Below are positions 17,246-25,329 of a stretch of DNA of 64,000 nt, one piece after another. A program made the position numbers and the translations under genes. Within the stretch, counting starts at the first letter, position 1. Each line of letters begins with the position of its first letter. This stretch comes from Butyricicoccus_B sp017886875 (GTDB lineage: Bacteria > Bacillota > Clostridia > Oscillospirales > Butyricicoccaceae), in the NCBI GenBank assembly GCA_963931655.1, contig OZ007036.1, forward strand, positions 62,001-126,000, read 5' to 3'. Below the pieces are notes generated by a model, which worked only from the letters and a program-made list of their open reading frames with translations, was not told the origin of the DNA and ran no database searches.

Positions 17246-18532
17246 TTAAACCTCCTGATTAGCTTCAAGAGGAATAACTTCAGAAAGCGTAAATCTATCT
17301 TTATCACTCCAGATTTTAAACATATTTAACAAATCATTTACTGTGATTTCATCATATTGGAGTGATGGGGTTGCAAAGTTTTCGTTTGCAAATGAACATT
17401 CACACTGCATACGACATAAATCATCTGGCTGGTCAAGTGAACGTATCATCATACCATAATGCATATGTTTAACTCTGTTAAACTCCTCATCAGATATACC
17501 ATTTTTAACAAATTCACATATATCATTAAGGATAGCATTATATACTTCTTTAGGATTTTTGCTGTCTCCACTGAATAAAACACAAGCGGCATCAGGGTGA
17601 ATGGTATAGCCTGCGTCAAAACGACGGTTTAAAATACCAGCTTGATATAGTTTATTATAAAGTGAAGATGAATTACCAGCAAGAATTTCGCAACAAAGCT
17701 CACCTATAAGCTGTCTTTTTGACTGTGACTCGCCTTTTTCAAGTGGAATATCCTTAATACCAATCATAAAAAATGGTTGTGGGACATTCATTTTTACGGT
17801 TATTTGATTTTTATAAACGGTGTTTTTACGCTCGCCATAAAAGCGGTTTGCAATTTCATCAGCTTGTTTTGGTGTGTTTTTTTCTGCAATTTCAATGATT
17901 TTTTCAAAATCAGCATTGCCACAAACGGTTAAAACAAGATTTTTAGGGCTATAAAATGCTTTATGACATTGATATAATACATCTGGATTAATTGGTGCAA
18001 TGGTTTCTGCACTGCCTGCAATAGAAATTCTAATTGGGTGATTGTGATACATACCAGCATAAACATTTGTATATGCATTCCAAAATGGGTCATCATCTAA
18101 CATACTGATTTCTTGCTCTATGATACCTTTTTCTTTTTTAACATTTTCATCTGTAAAGTAAGGTGTACATACAAATTTAGTTAAAATGTTTAAATTCTCA
18201 TAGAAATTATCGGTGCATGAAAAATAGTATGCTGTCATATTTCGGCTTGTGAAAGCATTTGGACTTGCACCAGTTTTTGCAAATTTTTGAAGTGCATTTC
18301 CGTCTTTATCTTCAAACATTTTATGTTCTAAAAAATGAGCAACTCCAGCAGGAGTATCTATAATTTCACCATTTTGAATTTGAAATTTTTGGTCAGCTGA
18401 GCCGAAATTGGTCGCAAGCATGGCGAAAGTTTTAGAAAAATTAGTTTTTGGTATATAATATATTTTTAAACCGTTTGAAAGTACATGAGAGTACATTTCC
18501 TCGCCTATTTTATCAAATATTTTATGTGTCAT
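17246..18532 (-). CDS. M16 family zinc peptidase (YmfH-like, catalytic member)
   Basis: 428-residue insulinase-type peptidase with the inverted zinc motif HFLEH at residues 66-70 (HxxEH) and the downstream Glu-rich KGIIEQEISM providing the third ligand. This is the active half of a pair with the next upstream gene, which it overlaps by four bases (ATGA). Bacillus ymfF/ymfH form a similar pair. Substrate unknown; many M16 pairs degrade peptides in a clamshell heterodimer. No signal peptide is seen. Confidence 0.88.
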   Translation of the reverse strand: MTHKIFDKIGEEMYSHVLSNGLKIYYIPKTNFSKTFAMLATNFGSADQKFQIQNGEIIDTPAGVAHFLEHKMFEDKDGNALQKFAKTGASPNAFTSRNMTAYYFSCTDNFYENLNILTKFVCTPYFTDENVKKEKGIIEQEISMLDDDPFWNAYTNVYAGMYHNHPIRISIAGSAETIAPINPDVLYQCHKAFYSPKNLVLTVCGNADFEKIIEIAEKNTPKQADEIANRFYGERKNTVYKNQITVKMNVPQPFFMIGIKDIPLEKGESQSKRQLIGELCCEILAGNSSSLYNKLYQAGILNRRFDAGYTIHPDAACVLFSGDSKNPKEVYNAILNDICEFVKNGISDEEFNRVKHMHYGMMIRSLDQPDDLCRMQCECSFANENFATPSLQYDEITVNDLLNMFKIWSDKDRFTLSEVIPLEANQEV

Positions 18533-19794
18533 ACACCTTCTTCTCCTTTCATAAAGTAAATAGTGTCAAGCTTAATATTTTGACCAACTTTTATTACATC
18601 TTGTAAGGAAGTTAGATGTATTTGCTCGGATAATTTATCCAAAGAAAGCGAAAGATTGTTCATAATACCACTTTGGAAATACGACTCTAATGTTAAAGGA
18701 CTATCATTCATAGATTTTAATAAATCAAGAATATTTCTTTTAGCGTCAAAGAGTTCTTGCTCGGTTATATTACCGTTTTTCATATCATCAATTTGAGATA
18801 AAATCTCTTTTTGAACAATTTCAGCGTTTTTATTTTCAATACCAGAGGTTATAGTCATGCCTCCAGTAAATTTATCAATCCCACAAGAAGCATAATAACA
18901 AAGGCTTAATTTTTCACGAACATGTTTAAAAAGTCGAGAGCCAGTATAACCACCAAGAATAGTAGAAAATAACATAATAGCAGGGTAATTATCATCAGTA
19001 GCGGTTACATTTGTACGTAGTCCCATAGCGAGCTTTCCTTGAGAAACAGGCATAGTTTCTGTTATGTGCTTAGGCTCAGATGGTGCAGGAAGAATTATAT
19101 TTTCAGTAGGCTTTTTATTGCATTTTTTAAATGAAAATACTGATTTAAATTTTTCTGCAATTTCATTTTGGTTAACACTTCCACAGTAAAAAATCTGCAT
19201 AGGGGAGGTGTCAATGATTTCCTTTAGGTATTCGGTGAGATTTTGAGCATTTATATTTTGTATCTGCTCAATATCTCCATATTCACAAAGACCAAAAGGC
19301 TCATTTTCATACATAATTTCTCGCATACGTCTAACAACATAGCTTCTGGTATCGCTTTTAAGTCTGGCTATTCTATCAATTAAATTTTGTTTTTCGCTTT
19401 CAACATATTCATTTAATAAATAACCATTTTCCAAAGCAGGTTTGTTTATAAGTTCGCAAAGTAAATCTATAACTTCATTTGTTAGATTGTCCTGTGCAAA
19501 ACGTTCATCAATAACATCAGCTATAAAACCAATAGCTAAATTTGCACCAGCTTTACGAATAAGTGGCACTATTCTAGCACCGTATAAAGTGTCAAGCTTG
19601 CGGCTAAGTGATAACATATCAGGGTAATTTTGCGTACCTCTTAGTAAAACATGGGGAAGAATAGCTGCAAAACCATTGTTTTTACTAAGTGGAACGGTCA
19701 TTGTAACGCTTAAAACCGAAGTTTTAAACTGTTTTGCTTGCATACAGGTTAATGTTATTCCATCTGCAAGTGAAGAAGTAAAGGGTGTCTGCAT
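18529..19794 (-). CDS. M16-like protein lacking the zinc motif (YmfF-like)
   Basis: 421-residue homologue of M16 peptidases. The region that should hold HxxEH reads LPHVLLRGTQNYPD and lacks the metal residues, so it is expected to be the non-catalytic partner of the protein encoded immediately downstream. The C-terminal M16 half (GGYTGSRLFKHVREKLSLCYY) is well conserved, including the R/Y region that binds substrate in trans. First gene of the minus operon, with a promoter at 19835-19863. Confidence 0.85.
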   Translation of the reverse strand: MQTPFTSSLADGITLTCMQAKQFKTSVLSVTMTVPLSKNNGFAAILPHVLLRGTQNYPDMLSLSRKLDTLYGARIVPLIRKAGANLAIGFIADVIDERFAQDNLTNEVIDLLCELINKPALENGYLLNEYVESEKQNLIDRIARLKSDTRSYVVRRMREIMYENEPFGLCEYGDIEQIQNINAQNLTEYLKEIIDTSPMQIFYCGSVNQNEIAEKFKSVFSFKKCNKKPTENIILPAPSEPKHITETMPVSQGKLAMGLRTNVTATDDNYPAIMLFSTILGGYTGSRLFKHVREKLSLCYYASCGIDKFTGGMTITSGIENKNAEIVQKEILSQIDDMKNGNITEQELFDAKRNILDLLKSMNDSPLTLESYFQSGIMNNLSLSLDKLSEQIHLTSLQDVIKVGQNIKLDTIYFMKGEEGV

Positions 19795-19834
19795 TATTAA
19801 AACCTCGTTTCTAATAAATCGAACATATGAAATC

Positions 19835-19863
19835 AGTATACATTCATTTTAAAATAAAGTCTA
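19835..19863 (-). promoter_or_regulatory. Promoter of the M16-lgt-folD operon
   Basis: Minus strand TAGACT, 17-bp spacer, TATACT (19840-19835). Confidence 0.6.
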
Positions 19864-19893
19864 TTAAAATTTAAAAATTTTTATTAAAAAAGC

Positions 19894-19922
19894 TTGACAT
19901 ATAATTATGTATATTGTAAGAT
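19894..19922 (+). promoter_or_regulatory. Promoter of the ylxM-ffh operon
   Basis: TTGACA (19894-19899), 17-bp spacer, TAAGAT (19917-19922). Confidence 0.65.
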
Positions 19923-19937
19923 ATTAACGTCGCAGTT

Positions 19938-19964
19938 GTAAAGCAAATCTCCTTTACACAGGAG
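19938..19964 (+). promoter_or_regulatory. Alternative leader hairpins around the ylxM ribosome binding site
   Basis: CTCCT (19949-19953) can pair with AGGAG of the Shine-Dalgarno (19960-19964), while GTAAAG (19938-19943) can pair with CTTTAC (19952-19957) and prevent that. The stems are short, so this is a weak candidate switch. Confidence 0.3.
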
Positions 19965-19971
19965 GCTGATT

Positions 19972-20346
19972 ATGAAAAATAAACCGCTGGAAATGTGCTT
20001 GCTCTTTGACTTTTACGGTGAAGTGCTTACCGAAAAACAAAAAGAGTTATTTGATTTATACTATAATGAGGATTTGTCACTTGCAGAAATCTCAGAACAT
20101 ATTGGAATAACTCGTCAAGGTGTGCGTGACAGCATTGTTCGTGCGGAACATACACTGCGGGATATGGAAAAAAAATTAGGTTTAGTTTCCAGATATGGTA
20201 AAATTGACTCGATTGTCAGTTCAATGTTAGATGATGTGCATAGACTAAGAATTATAAATTTAAATCTTTTGCATAATTCTGAGATTTCCAAGTTGCTGGC
20301 TCGTTTGGATAAAAACTTGAAAACAATCGCTGATGAACGCAGCTAG
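19972..20346 (+). CDS. ylxM: YlxM-like DNA-binding protein, SRP operon
   Basis: 124-residue helix-turn-helix protein of the YlxM/p13 family. The LTEKQKELFDLYYNEDLSLAEIS and ITRQGVRDSI segments form a sigma-70 region-4-like HTH. YlxM is almost always upstream of ffh, and streptococcal YlxM associates with SRP; its exact role is unsettled. ATG follows AGGAGG. ffh begins 15 bases after its stop. Confidence 0.93.
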   Translation: MKNKPLEMCLLFDFYGEVLTEKQKELFDLYYNEDLSLAEISEHIGITRQGVRDSIVRAEHTLRDMEKKLGLVSRYGKIDSIVSSMLDDVHRLRIINLNLLHNSEISKLLARLDKNLKTIADERS

Positions 20347-20361
20347 TGATTGGAGGAAAAT

Positions 20362-21720
20362 ATGGCATTTGAAGGCTTAACCGAAAAAATTTCCAATACT
20401 TTTAAAAAGCTTAAAAGCCGTGGACGACTAACCGAGGCGGATATTAAGGACGCTATGCGTGAAATTCGTCTGGCTCTTTTAGAGGCTGATGTAAACTTTA
20501 AAGTAACAAAGGATTTTATTAAATCTGTTACTGAAAAAGCTGTTGGTGCTGATATACTTGAAAGCTTGTCACCAGCACAGCAGGTAATTAAAATTGTAAA
20601 TGAAGAACTGACAACCCTTTTAGGCGGTCAGAATGCTCGTTTAATGATTGCACCAAATCCACCAACAGTTGTTATGATGGTTGGTTTACAGGGTGCAGGT
20701 AAAACAACAAACTGTGCAAAGCTTGCGGGTTTGTTTAAAAAACAACAACAGCGTAGACCGCTTTTAGTCGCTTGTGACGTTTACCGTCCAGCAGCGATTG
20801 AACAGCTCAAGGTTGTAGGCTCTCAGCTTGGTATAACTGTTTTTGAAATGGGACAGGGTGACCCAATAGAGATTGCTAAGGCTGGTGTTGATTACGCTCG
20901 TAAAAATGGTCATGATTTAGTGTTTATTGATACTGCAGGTCGCTTGCATATTGATGAAGCACTAATGGACGAGCTAAAACAAATTAAAAAGACAATTAAA
21001 CCGCATGAAATCATGCTTGTTGTTGATGCAATGACTGGTCAGGACGCTGTAAACGTTGCTCAGACTTTTGATGAAGCTTTGGGAATTGATGGCGTACTAA
21101 TGAGCAAGATGGACGGTGACGCTAGAGGCGGTGCTGCTCTTTCTGTCAAGGCAGTAACAGGAAAGCCGATTAAATATATTGGTACAGGTGAAAAGTTAGA
21201 TAATATCGAACAGTTTCACCCAGACCGAATGGCATCTCGTATTCTTGGCATGGGCGATATGTTAACTTTGATTGAAAAAGCTCAAGAAACATTTGACCAA
21301 AAACAAGCTGCTGAAGCTGCTAAAAAATTATCAGTTGGCAAACTTACACTGACGGATTTTTATCAGCAGTTACAGCAAATGAAGAATATGGGCTCTATGA
21401 AGGATATTTTAGGTATGCTTCCTGGAGTAGATGCAAACGCACTTGCAGGTGCAAAGATTGATGAAAAAGCTCTTGCTCATACAGAAGCTATTATTCAATC
21501 TATGACACCAAAAGAGCGTGATAATCCTTCAATTATAAATTATAGCCGTAAAAAGCGTATTGCAGCCGGCTGTGGTCTTAAAATTGAGGAGATTAACAGA
21601 CTGCTTAAACAATTTGAAGCTATGCAGAAAATGACTCGTCAAATTGTTGGAATGCAAAAGCGTGGCAAACGTAAAAAGCGTGGTTTCCCATCGCTTGGTA
21701 ATTTTAAATTACCATTTTAA
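20362..21720 (+). CDS. ffh: Signal recognition particle GTPase Ffh
   Basis: 452-residue SRP54 protein that binds signal sequences and SRP RNA and targets ribosomes to FtsY and SecYEG. N and G domains with GLQGAGKTTNCAKLA (P-loop), DTAGR and TKMDG-type (SKMDGDARGG) motifs; Met-rich M domain from about residue 320 with the conserved RKKRIAAGCG RNA-binding segment. The ATG at 20362 has GGAGG five bases upstream; an upstream in-frame TTG at 20350 overlaps that site and is rejected. Confidence 0.97.
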   Translation: MAFEGLTEKISNTFKKLKSRGRLTEADIKDAMREIRLALLEADVNFKVTKDFIKSVTEKAVGADILESLSPAQQVIKIVNEELTTLLGGQNARLMIAPNPPTVVMMVGLQGAGKTTNCAKLAGLFKKQQQRRPLLVACDVYRPAAIEQLKVVGSQLGITVFEMGQGDPIEIAKAGVDYARKNGHDLVFIDTAGRLHIDEALMDELKQIKKTIKPHEIMLVVDAMTGQDAVNVAQTFDEALGIDGVLMSKMDGDARGGAALSVKAVTGKPIKYIGTGEKLDNIEQFHPDRMASRILGMGDMLTLIEKAQETFDQKQAAEAAKKLSVGKLTLTDFYQQLQQMKNMGSMKDILGMLPGVDANALAGAKIDEKALAHTEAIIQSMTPKERDNPSIINYSRKKRIAAGCGLKIEEINRLLKQFEAMQKMTRQIVGMQKRGKRKKRGFPSLGNFKLPF

Positions 21721-21779
21721 TTAGTGTAAAATTATTTTACAATAGACATTTTATCTGTTTCCAAGGAGGTGAAAAACAG

Positions 21780-22019
21780 ATGGTAAAGATTAGACTTCGC
21801 AGAATGGGTGCTAAAAAAGCTCCTTTCTATCGTATCGTTGTTGCTGATTCCCGTTACCCACGTGATGGTCGTTTCATCGAGGAAATCGGCACTTACAACC
21901 CAATGACCGCTGAGGCTGAAGTTAAGGTTAACACTGAGCTTGCTCAAAAGTGGCTCAAGAATGGTGCACAGCCAACTGACACAGTTCGTGGCATTTTAAA
22001 GAAAGCCGGTGTGCTGTAA
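21780..22019 (+). CDS. rpsP: 30S ribosomal protein S16
   Basis: 79-residue bS16, with the standard start VKIRLRRMGAKKAPFYRIVVADSR. Very strong ribosome binding site AAGGAGGTG. Its stop codon overlaps the region just before khpA. Part of the conserved ffh-rpsP-khpA-rimM-trmD operon. Confidence 0.98.
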   Translation: MVKIRLRRMGAKKAPFYRIVVADSRYPRDGRFIEEIGTYNPMTAEAEVKVNTELAQKWLKNGAQPTDTVRGILKKAGVL

Positions 22020-22039
22020 TGGAGTGTGAGGTTGTGAAT

Positions 22040-22270
22040 ATGAAGGAACTTCTAACCTACATTGTAGCAAATCTGGTGACAGTTCCGGACGCTATTTCCA
22101 TAGAAGAAAAGGAAAATGGCGATGAAATCATCTTTGAATTGCGTGTTGCAACTGAGGATATGGGACGTATAATCGGTCGCCATGGACGAATTGCAAAGGA
22201 AATCCGCACACTGATGAAGGCTGCCGGAAATCGTGAAAATAAAAAGGTTTCTGTCGAGATTTGTGACTAA
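22040..22270 (+). CDS. khpA: KH-domain RNA-binding protein KhpA
   Basis: 76-residue single KH domain protein with the GRIIGRHGRIAKEIR loop (GxxG). KhpA, with KhpB/Jag, binds RNA and influences cell elongation in several Bacillota. I take the ATG at 22040 because GAGG lies 8 bases upstream and the length matches the family; an ATG at 22019 overlapping the rpsP stop would add seven residues. Confidence 0.92.
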   Translation: MKELLTYIVANLVTVPDAISIEEKENGDEIIFELRVATEDMGRIIGRHGRIAKEIRTLMKAAGNRENKKVSVEICD

Positions 22271-22277
22271 GCCTTGC

Positions 22278-22315
22278 AAGACCTGTCATATTTGGGCAGG
22301 TCTTTTTCTTTTTTT
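22278..22315 (+). terminator. Intra-operon terminator between khpA and rimM
   Basis: Stem AAGACCTG/CAGGTCTT (22278-22285 with 22297-22304) followed by TTTTCTTTTTTT. It may reduce rimM-trmD expression relative to rpsP. Confidence 0.8.
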
Positions 22316-22334
22316 AAAAATGGAGGAGAAAAAC

Positions 22335-22841
22335 ATGAAAAAACAATTTCTGGAAGCTGGTAAAATCGTTAATACACATGGCGTTATGGGAGACATTAAA
22401 GTTCAATCTTGGTGTGATAGCCCAGAAGTTTTATTGGATTTTGATACTTTGTATTTATCACCTGAGCAGCCAATAAAAATTAAACGCTCTTATGTGCATA
22501 AAAACTGTGTTATAATGCATATTGAAGGTGTAAACACATATGAGGCAGCGGAAGCACTTAAAAATAAAGTGTTATACCTTGATAGAGAAGATGTGCAGTT
22601 ACCAGATGATTTGGTGTTTATTCAAGATATTATAGGTTTTAATGTTTTTGATTGTCGCACAAATGAAACAATAGGTAAGCTAAAAGATGTAAACCAAGGT
22701 GCAGGACATGATTTATATATAATTAAACGTGAAGATGGTAAAAAAGATGCATTAATTCCAGCATGTAAGCCATTTTTAAAGTCGATAGACCTTGAAAAAG
22801 GTATAATTACAGTGGAAACAATCGAGGGGCTAATAGAATGA
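22335..22841 (+). CDS. rimM: Ribosome maturation factor RimM
   Basis: 168-residue 16S rRNA processing factor that helps mature the 30S head and binds S19. The N-terminal EAGKIVNTHGVMGDIKV is the RimM signature and the PRC-barrel half holds ALIPACKPFLKSID. ATG 22335 is preceded by GGAGG; upstream in-frame codons lie in the terminator and are rejected. Its stop overlaps the trmD start (ATGA). Confidence 0.95.
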   Translation: MKKQFLEAGKIVNTHGVMGDIKVQSWCDSPEVLLDFDTLYLSPEQPIKIKRSYVHKNCVIMHIEGVNTYEAAEALKNKVLYLDREDVQLPDDLVFIQDIIGFNVFDCRTNETIGKLKDVNQGAGHDLYIIKREDGKKDALIPACKPFLKSIDLEKGIITVETIEGLIE

Positions 22842-23572
22842 AAATAGATATTATGACTTTGTTTCCTGAAATTATAGATGGTGTAATGAAACAAAGTATT
22901 ATTGGTCGTGCTCAAACAAAAGGATTAGTTGAAATTAAACCAACCAATATAAGAGATTTTGCACTAGATAAGCATAGTAAAGCAGATGATTCGCCATATG
23001 GAGGCGGCAGAGGTATGGTTATGCTACCAGAACCGCTGTATTTATGCCATGAGCATTTATGTGCAGGTGAAAAAGTGCATACAATTATGATGAGTGCACA
23101 GGGCACACAATTCAATCAGCAGAAAGCAAGAGAGCTATTAGAAAAAAAACATATTATTATAGTATGTGGTCATTATGAAGGCATTGACCAGCGTTTTATA
23201 GATACTTGTGTTGATGAGGAAATCTCAATCGGTGATTTTGTTTTAACAGGCGGAGAAATTCCAGCTATGGCAGTAGCTGATGCCATTTGCAGAATGGTAC
23301 CAAATGTGCTGCCAGATGAGACTGCGTTTCAAGATGAAAGCCATTGGAATGGATTGTTAGAGTATCCACAATACACTCACCCAGCTGTTTGGAGAGGGAA
23401 AGCAGTACCAGATGTTTTATTATCTGGTCATCATGCCAATATAGCAAGATGGCGAAGAAAAATGTCACTTATAAGAACTAAAAAGGATAGACCAGATTTA
23501 TTTGCAAAGTTTAAGCCTGAAAATAAGCAAGATAAAAAAATATTAGCGGAAATAGAACAGGAAATAAATTAA
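22838..23572 (+). CDS. trmD: tRNA (guanine-37-N1)-methyltransferase
   Basis: 244-residue SPOUT methyltransferase making m1G37 in tRNAs, which prevents +1 frameshifting. Typical start KIDIMTLFPEII, DDSPYGGGRGMVM and knot region CGHYEGIDQRF with IGDFVLTGGEIPAMAV. Overlaps rimM by four bases. rplS, which usually follows trmD, is not here; instead a PfkB gene with its own promoter follows. Confidence 0.97.
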   Translation: MKIDIMTLFPEIIDGVMKQSIIGRAQTKGLVEIKPTNIRDFALDKHSKADDSPYGGGRGMVMLPEPLYLCHEHLCAGEKVHTIMMSAQGTQFNQQKARELLEKKHIIIVCGHYEGIDQRFIDTCVDEEISIGDFVLTGGEIPAMAVADAICRMVPNVLPDETAFQDESHWNGLLEYPQYTHPAVWRGKAVPDVLLSGHHANIARWRRKMSLIRTKKDRPDLFAKFKPENKQDKKILAEIEQEIN

Positions 23573-23647
23573 GCTTTTAGATTGTTGCATATTTAACAGT
23601 ACATAATTTGAATTTTTGTTTATTTTTGTTTAAATGCTTAAAAAAGG

Positions 23648-23676
23648 TTTACAAAAGCCATAAAAATAGGTAAAAT
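23648..23676 (+). promoter_or_regulatory. Promoter of the PfkB kinase gene
   Basis: TTTACA (23648-23653), 17-bp spacer, TAAAAT (23671-23676). Confidence 0.7.
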
Positions 23677-23714
23677 AATAAAAGAAGAGCATTGCAAACA
23701 GGAGGTCTTTCCTT

Positions 23715-24656
23715 ATGATTATAACAATTACTTTGAACCCAGCTCTTGACCGTACCATTCGTATAGAACAATCACTTATTCCAATGCGTTTAAATCGTGC
23801 TATTGGCAGTATGGTAGAGCCTGGCGGTAAAGGTATAAATGTTTCTCGTGCAATTAAAGCATTAGGTGGTATAAGTGTTGCACTTGGTTTTTGTGCTGGT
23901 TCAAATGGCAGATTTTTAAAGGATTCTCTAACATCTGCTGATATACACCATGATTTTGTTGATGTTCCGGGCGAAACTCGTGTAAATATCCAAGTTATTG
24001 GTGCTGATGGTGAACATACTGAAATTAATGAACCAGGTTCAAAAATCAATGATGCTGATTATCTGCGTTTTCTTGATAGAATGGATAATTATTTATATCC
24101 TGAAAATAGCTTTGTTATTACAGGTTCATTGCCACCTGAATTTTCTATGCAAAATTACATAAAAATTTGTAAAAAGATAAAAAAAGCAGGTTGCAGTTTA
24201 ATTATTGATGCAAGCGGTGAACATTTGCTTGAAGCGTTAAAATTAGAACCTGATTTTGTAAAACCTAATATATTTGAAATTGCTGAGGCTGTGGGTGAAG
24301 AAGCGTCAACAGACCCAGAGGTTGTTGTTAAACAGGCTAAAAAATTGCTTGATATGGGTGCAAAGGCTGTATGTGTATCAATGTCACAAGATGGTGCTGT
24401 TTTTGTGTCTAAGGAAGAAAAGGAAGCCTTATATGTGAATTCAAACCCTAAGATTGAAACTTGTGGTGCAGTTGGTACTGGTGATGCAATGGTTGGTGCA
24501 ATAGCAAATTCTATGGAAAATGGTTTAAGTTTTGTAGAGCTTGCAAAGTATACAGTTGCTACAGGTCGTGCTTGTGCTAGACTTGCAGGCACAGAAATGG
24601 CAACATTAAAGCGTGTTTTTGAGGTTTATGAAACACTTGAAGTATATACTGTGTAA
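23715..24656 (+). CDS. PfkB-family sugar kinase, 1-phosphofructokinase type
   Basis: 313-residue ribokinase-fold kinase of the LacC/FruK group. It begins IITITLNPALDRTIRI, has the N-terminal PGGKGINVSRA substrate-lid motif and the C-terminal GTGDAMVGAIA anion hole with catalytic Asp. Fructose-1-phosphate is the most likely substrate (giving fructose-1,6-bisphosphate), but tagatose-6-phosphate kinases share these motifs and no PTS gene is adjacent to decide. Monocistronic, with AGGAGG before ATG and its own promoter. Confidence 0.87.
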   Translation: MIITITLNPALDRTIRIEQSLIPMRLNRAIGSMVEPGGKGINVSRAIKALGGISVALGFCAGSNGRFLKDSLTSADIHHDFVDVPGETRVNIQVIGADGEHTEINEPGSKINDADYLRFLDRMDNYLYPENSFVITGSLPPEFSMQNYIKICKKIKKAGCSLIIDASGEHLLEALKLEPDFVKPNIFEIAEAVGEEASTDPEVVVKQAKKLLDMGAKAVCVSMSQDGAVFVSKEEKEALYVNSNPKIETCGAVGTGDAMVGAIANSMENGLSFVELAKYTVATGRACARLAGTEMATLKRVFEVYETLEVYTV

Positions 24657-24677
24657 AATTTAAGTAAAATACTAGGG

Positions 24678-24706
24678 TTGACATATTTACTAAAATATGA
24701 TATCAT
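24678..24706 (+). promoter_or_regulatory. Near-consensus promoter of a candidate small RNA
   Basis: TTGACA (24678-24683), 17-bp spacer, extended -10 TGA-TATCAT (24701-24706). No annotated plus-strand gene lies downstream; the next gene is convergent. Confidence 0.75.
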
Positions 24707-24712
24707 GTCCCA

Positions 24713-24878
24713 GTGAAGAGATTTAAAAGCTCTGAACGAAATGCACAAGTTAGTTGATATTTTGCAATCTAGCTGTTTTGGGTTTTGGGGTGATTGCATA
24801 AAAAATATCAACAATATAATCTAAATGCATAAAAATAGCCGTTACTGAAGTGGAGAGCAGTAACGGCTATTTTGTTTT
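24713..24878 (+). ncRNA. Candidate free-standing small RNA
   Basis: About 165 nt between a near-consensus promoter and a strong terminator. The body folds into a long hairpin: TTGATATTTT (24754-24763) pairs with AAAATATCAA (24802-24811) and GCAATC (24764-24769) with GATTGC (24792-24797), with a 4-nt bulge and a 22-nt G/U-rich loop. The terminator stem is 14 bp (24834-24847 with 24858-24871) plus T run. It does not show the SRP RNA, RNase P, tmRNA or 6S layout I would recognise. A 27-codon frame beginning at 24741 lacks a ribosome binding site. Confidence 0.6.
24834..24878 (+). terminator. Terminator of the candidate small RNA
   Basis: Perfect 14-bp stem AATAGCCGTTACTG/CAGTAACGGCTATT with a 10-base loop, followed by TTTGTTTT. 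Confidence 0.9.
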
Positions 24879-24881
24879 AAT

Positions 24882-24908
24882 AAAAAGGGCGGAGAAAAAA
24901 TCTCCGCC
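24882..24908 (-). terminator. Terminator of the zinc-ribbon protein gene
   Basis: Stem GGCGGAGA/TCTCCGCC (24888-24895 with 24901-24908); read on the minus strand it is followed by a T run. Confidence 0.85.
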
Positions 24909-24915
24909 TTTTCTT

Positions 24916-25290
24916 CTATATATCTTCCTCTTCCAAATCAGACAAATCGAACTCTAATAACTCGCCGCAATTTTTACAATTAACAAAACCTAATTCAATC
25001 GTAGCATAATCAATATACATGATTTCGCCACATGTTGGGCAAATAACTTGATAATCTGCACCATCATCAATATCCACGTCTTCAAGCTCATCTAAAACAT
25101 TATCATGCTCGCTATGTGAGATAATATGTTTTAAAGTAGCATTTTCATCACTTAATCGCTGAAGTTCTTCAGTTACTTCAGCAAGGATATCAAGAATTTC
25201 ACTGATAATTTTGGTTTCTTTTTTAGTTTCATCTAGTTGCATACCATCAAAAAGACCTTGAAGGTGAGCAGCACGTCTAGCGAGTGTCAT
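24916..25290 (-). CDS. Small coiled-coil and zinc-ribbon protein (CD1247-like)
   Basis: 124-residue protein. Residues about 1-75 are helical and rich in Glu/Leu (predicted coiled coil, LAEVTEELQRLSDENATL), followed by an acidic stretch and a C-terminal zinc ribbon with CPTCGE and CKNCGE pairs. It resembles the clostridial family annotated with a CD1247 N-terminal domain; no function is known to me. It lies downstream of efp in the same direction with a 39-base gap and shares its transcript or has none of its own promoter visible. Confidence 0.75.
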   Translation of the reverse strand: MTLARRAAHLQGLFDGMQLDETKKETKIISEILDILAEVTEELQRLSDENATLKHIISHSEHDNVLDELEDVDIDDGADYQVICPTCGEIMYIDYATIELGFVNCKNCGELLEFDLSDLEEEDI

Positions 25291-25329
25291 AAAAATGCCT
25301 CCTTATGGGTGCGAGAGAAAAAGAGGGAA

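Noticed and set aside
23573..23647. Small RNA or tRNA gene after trmD
   Set aside because: Only A/T-rich sequence without cloverleaf or strong hairpin; explained as the pfkB promoter region.
24713..24878. SRP RNA, 6S RNA or tmRNA identity for the small RNA
   Set aside because: No GGAA-tetraloop helix 8 motif of SRP RNA, no end-to-end closing stem with central bubble as in 6S, and no tRNA-like ends as in tmRNA.
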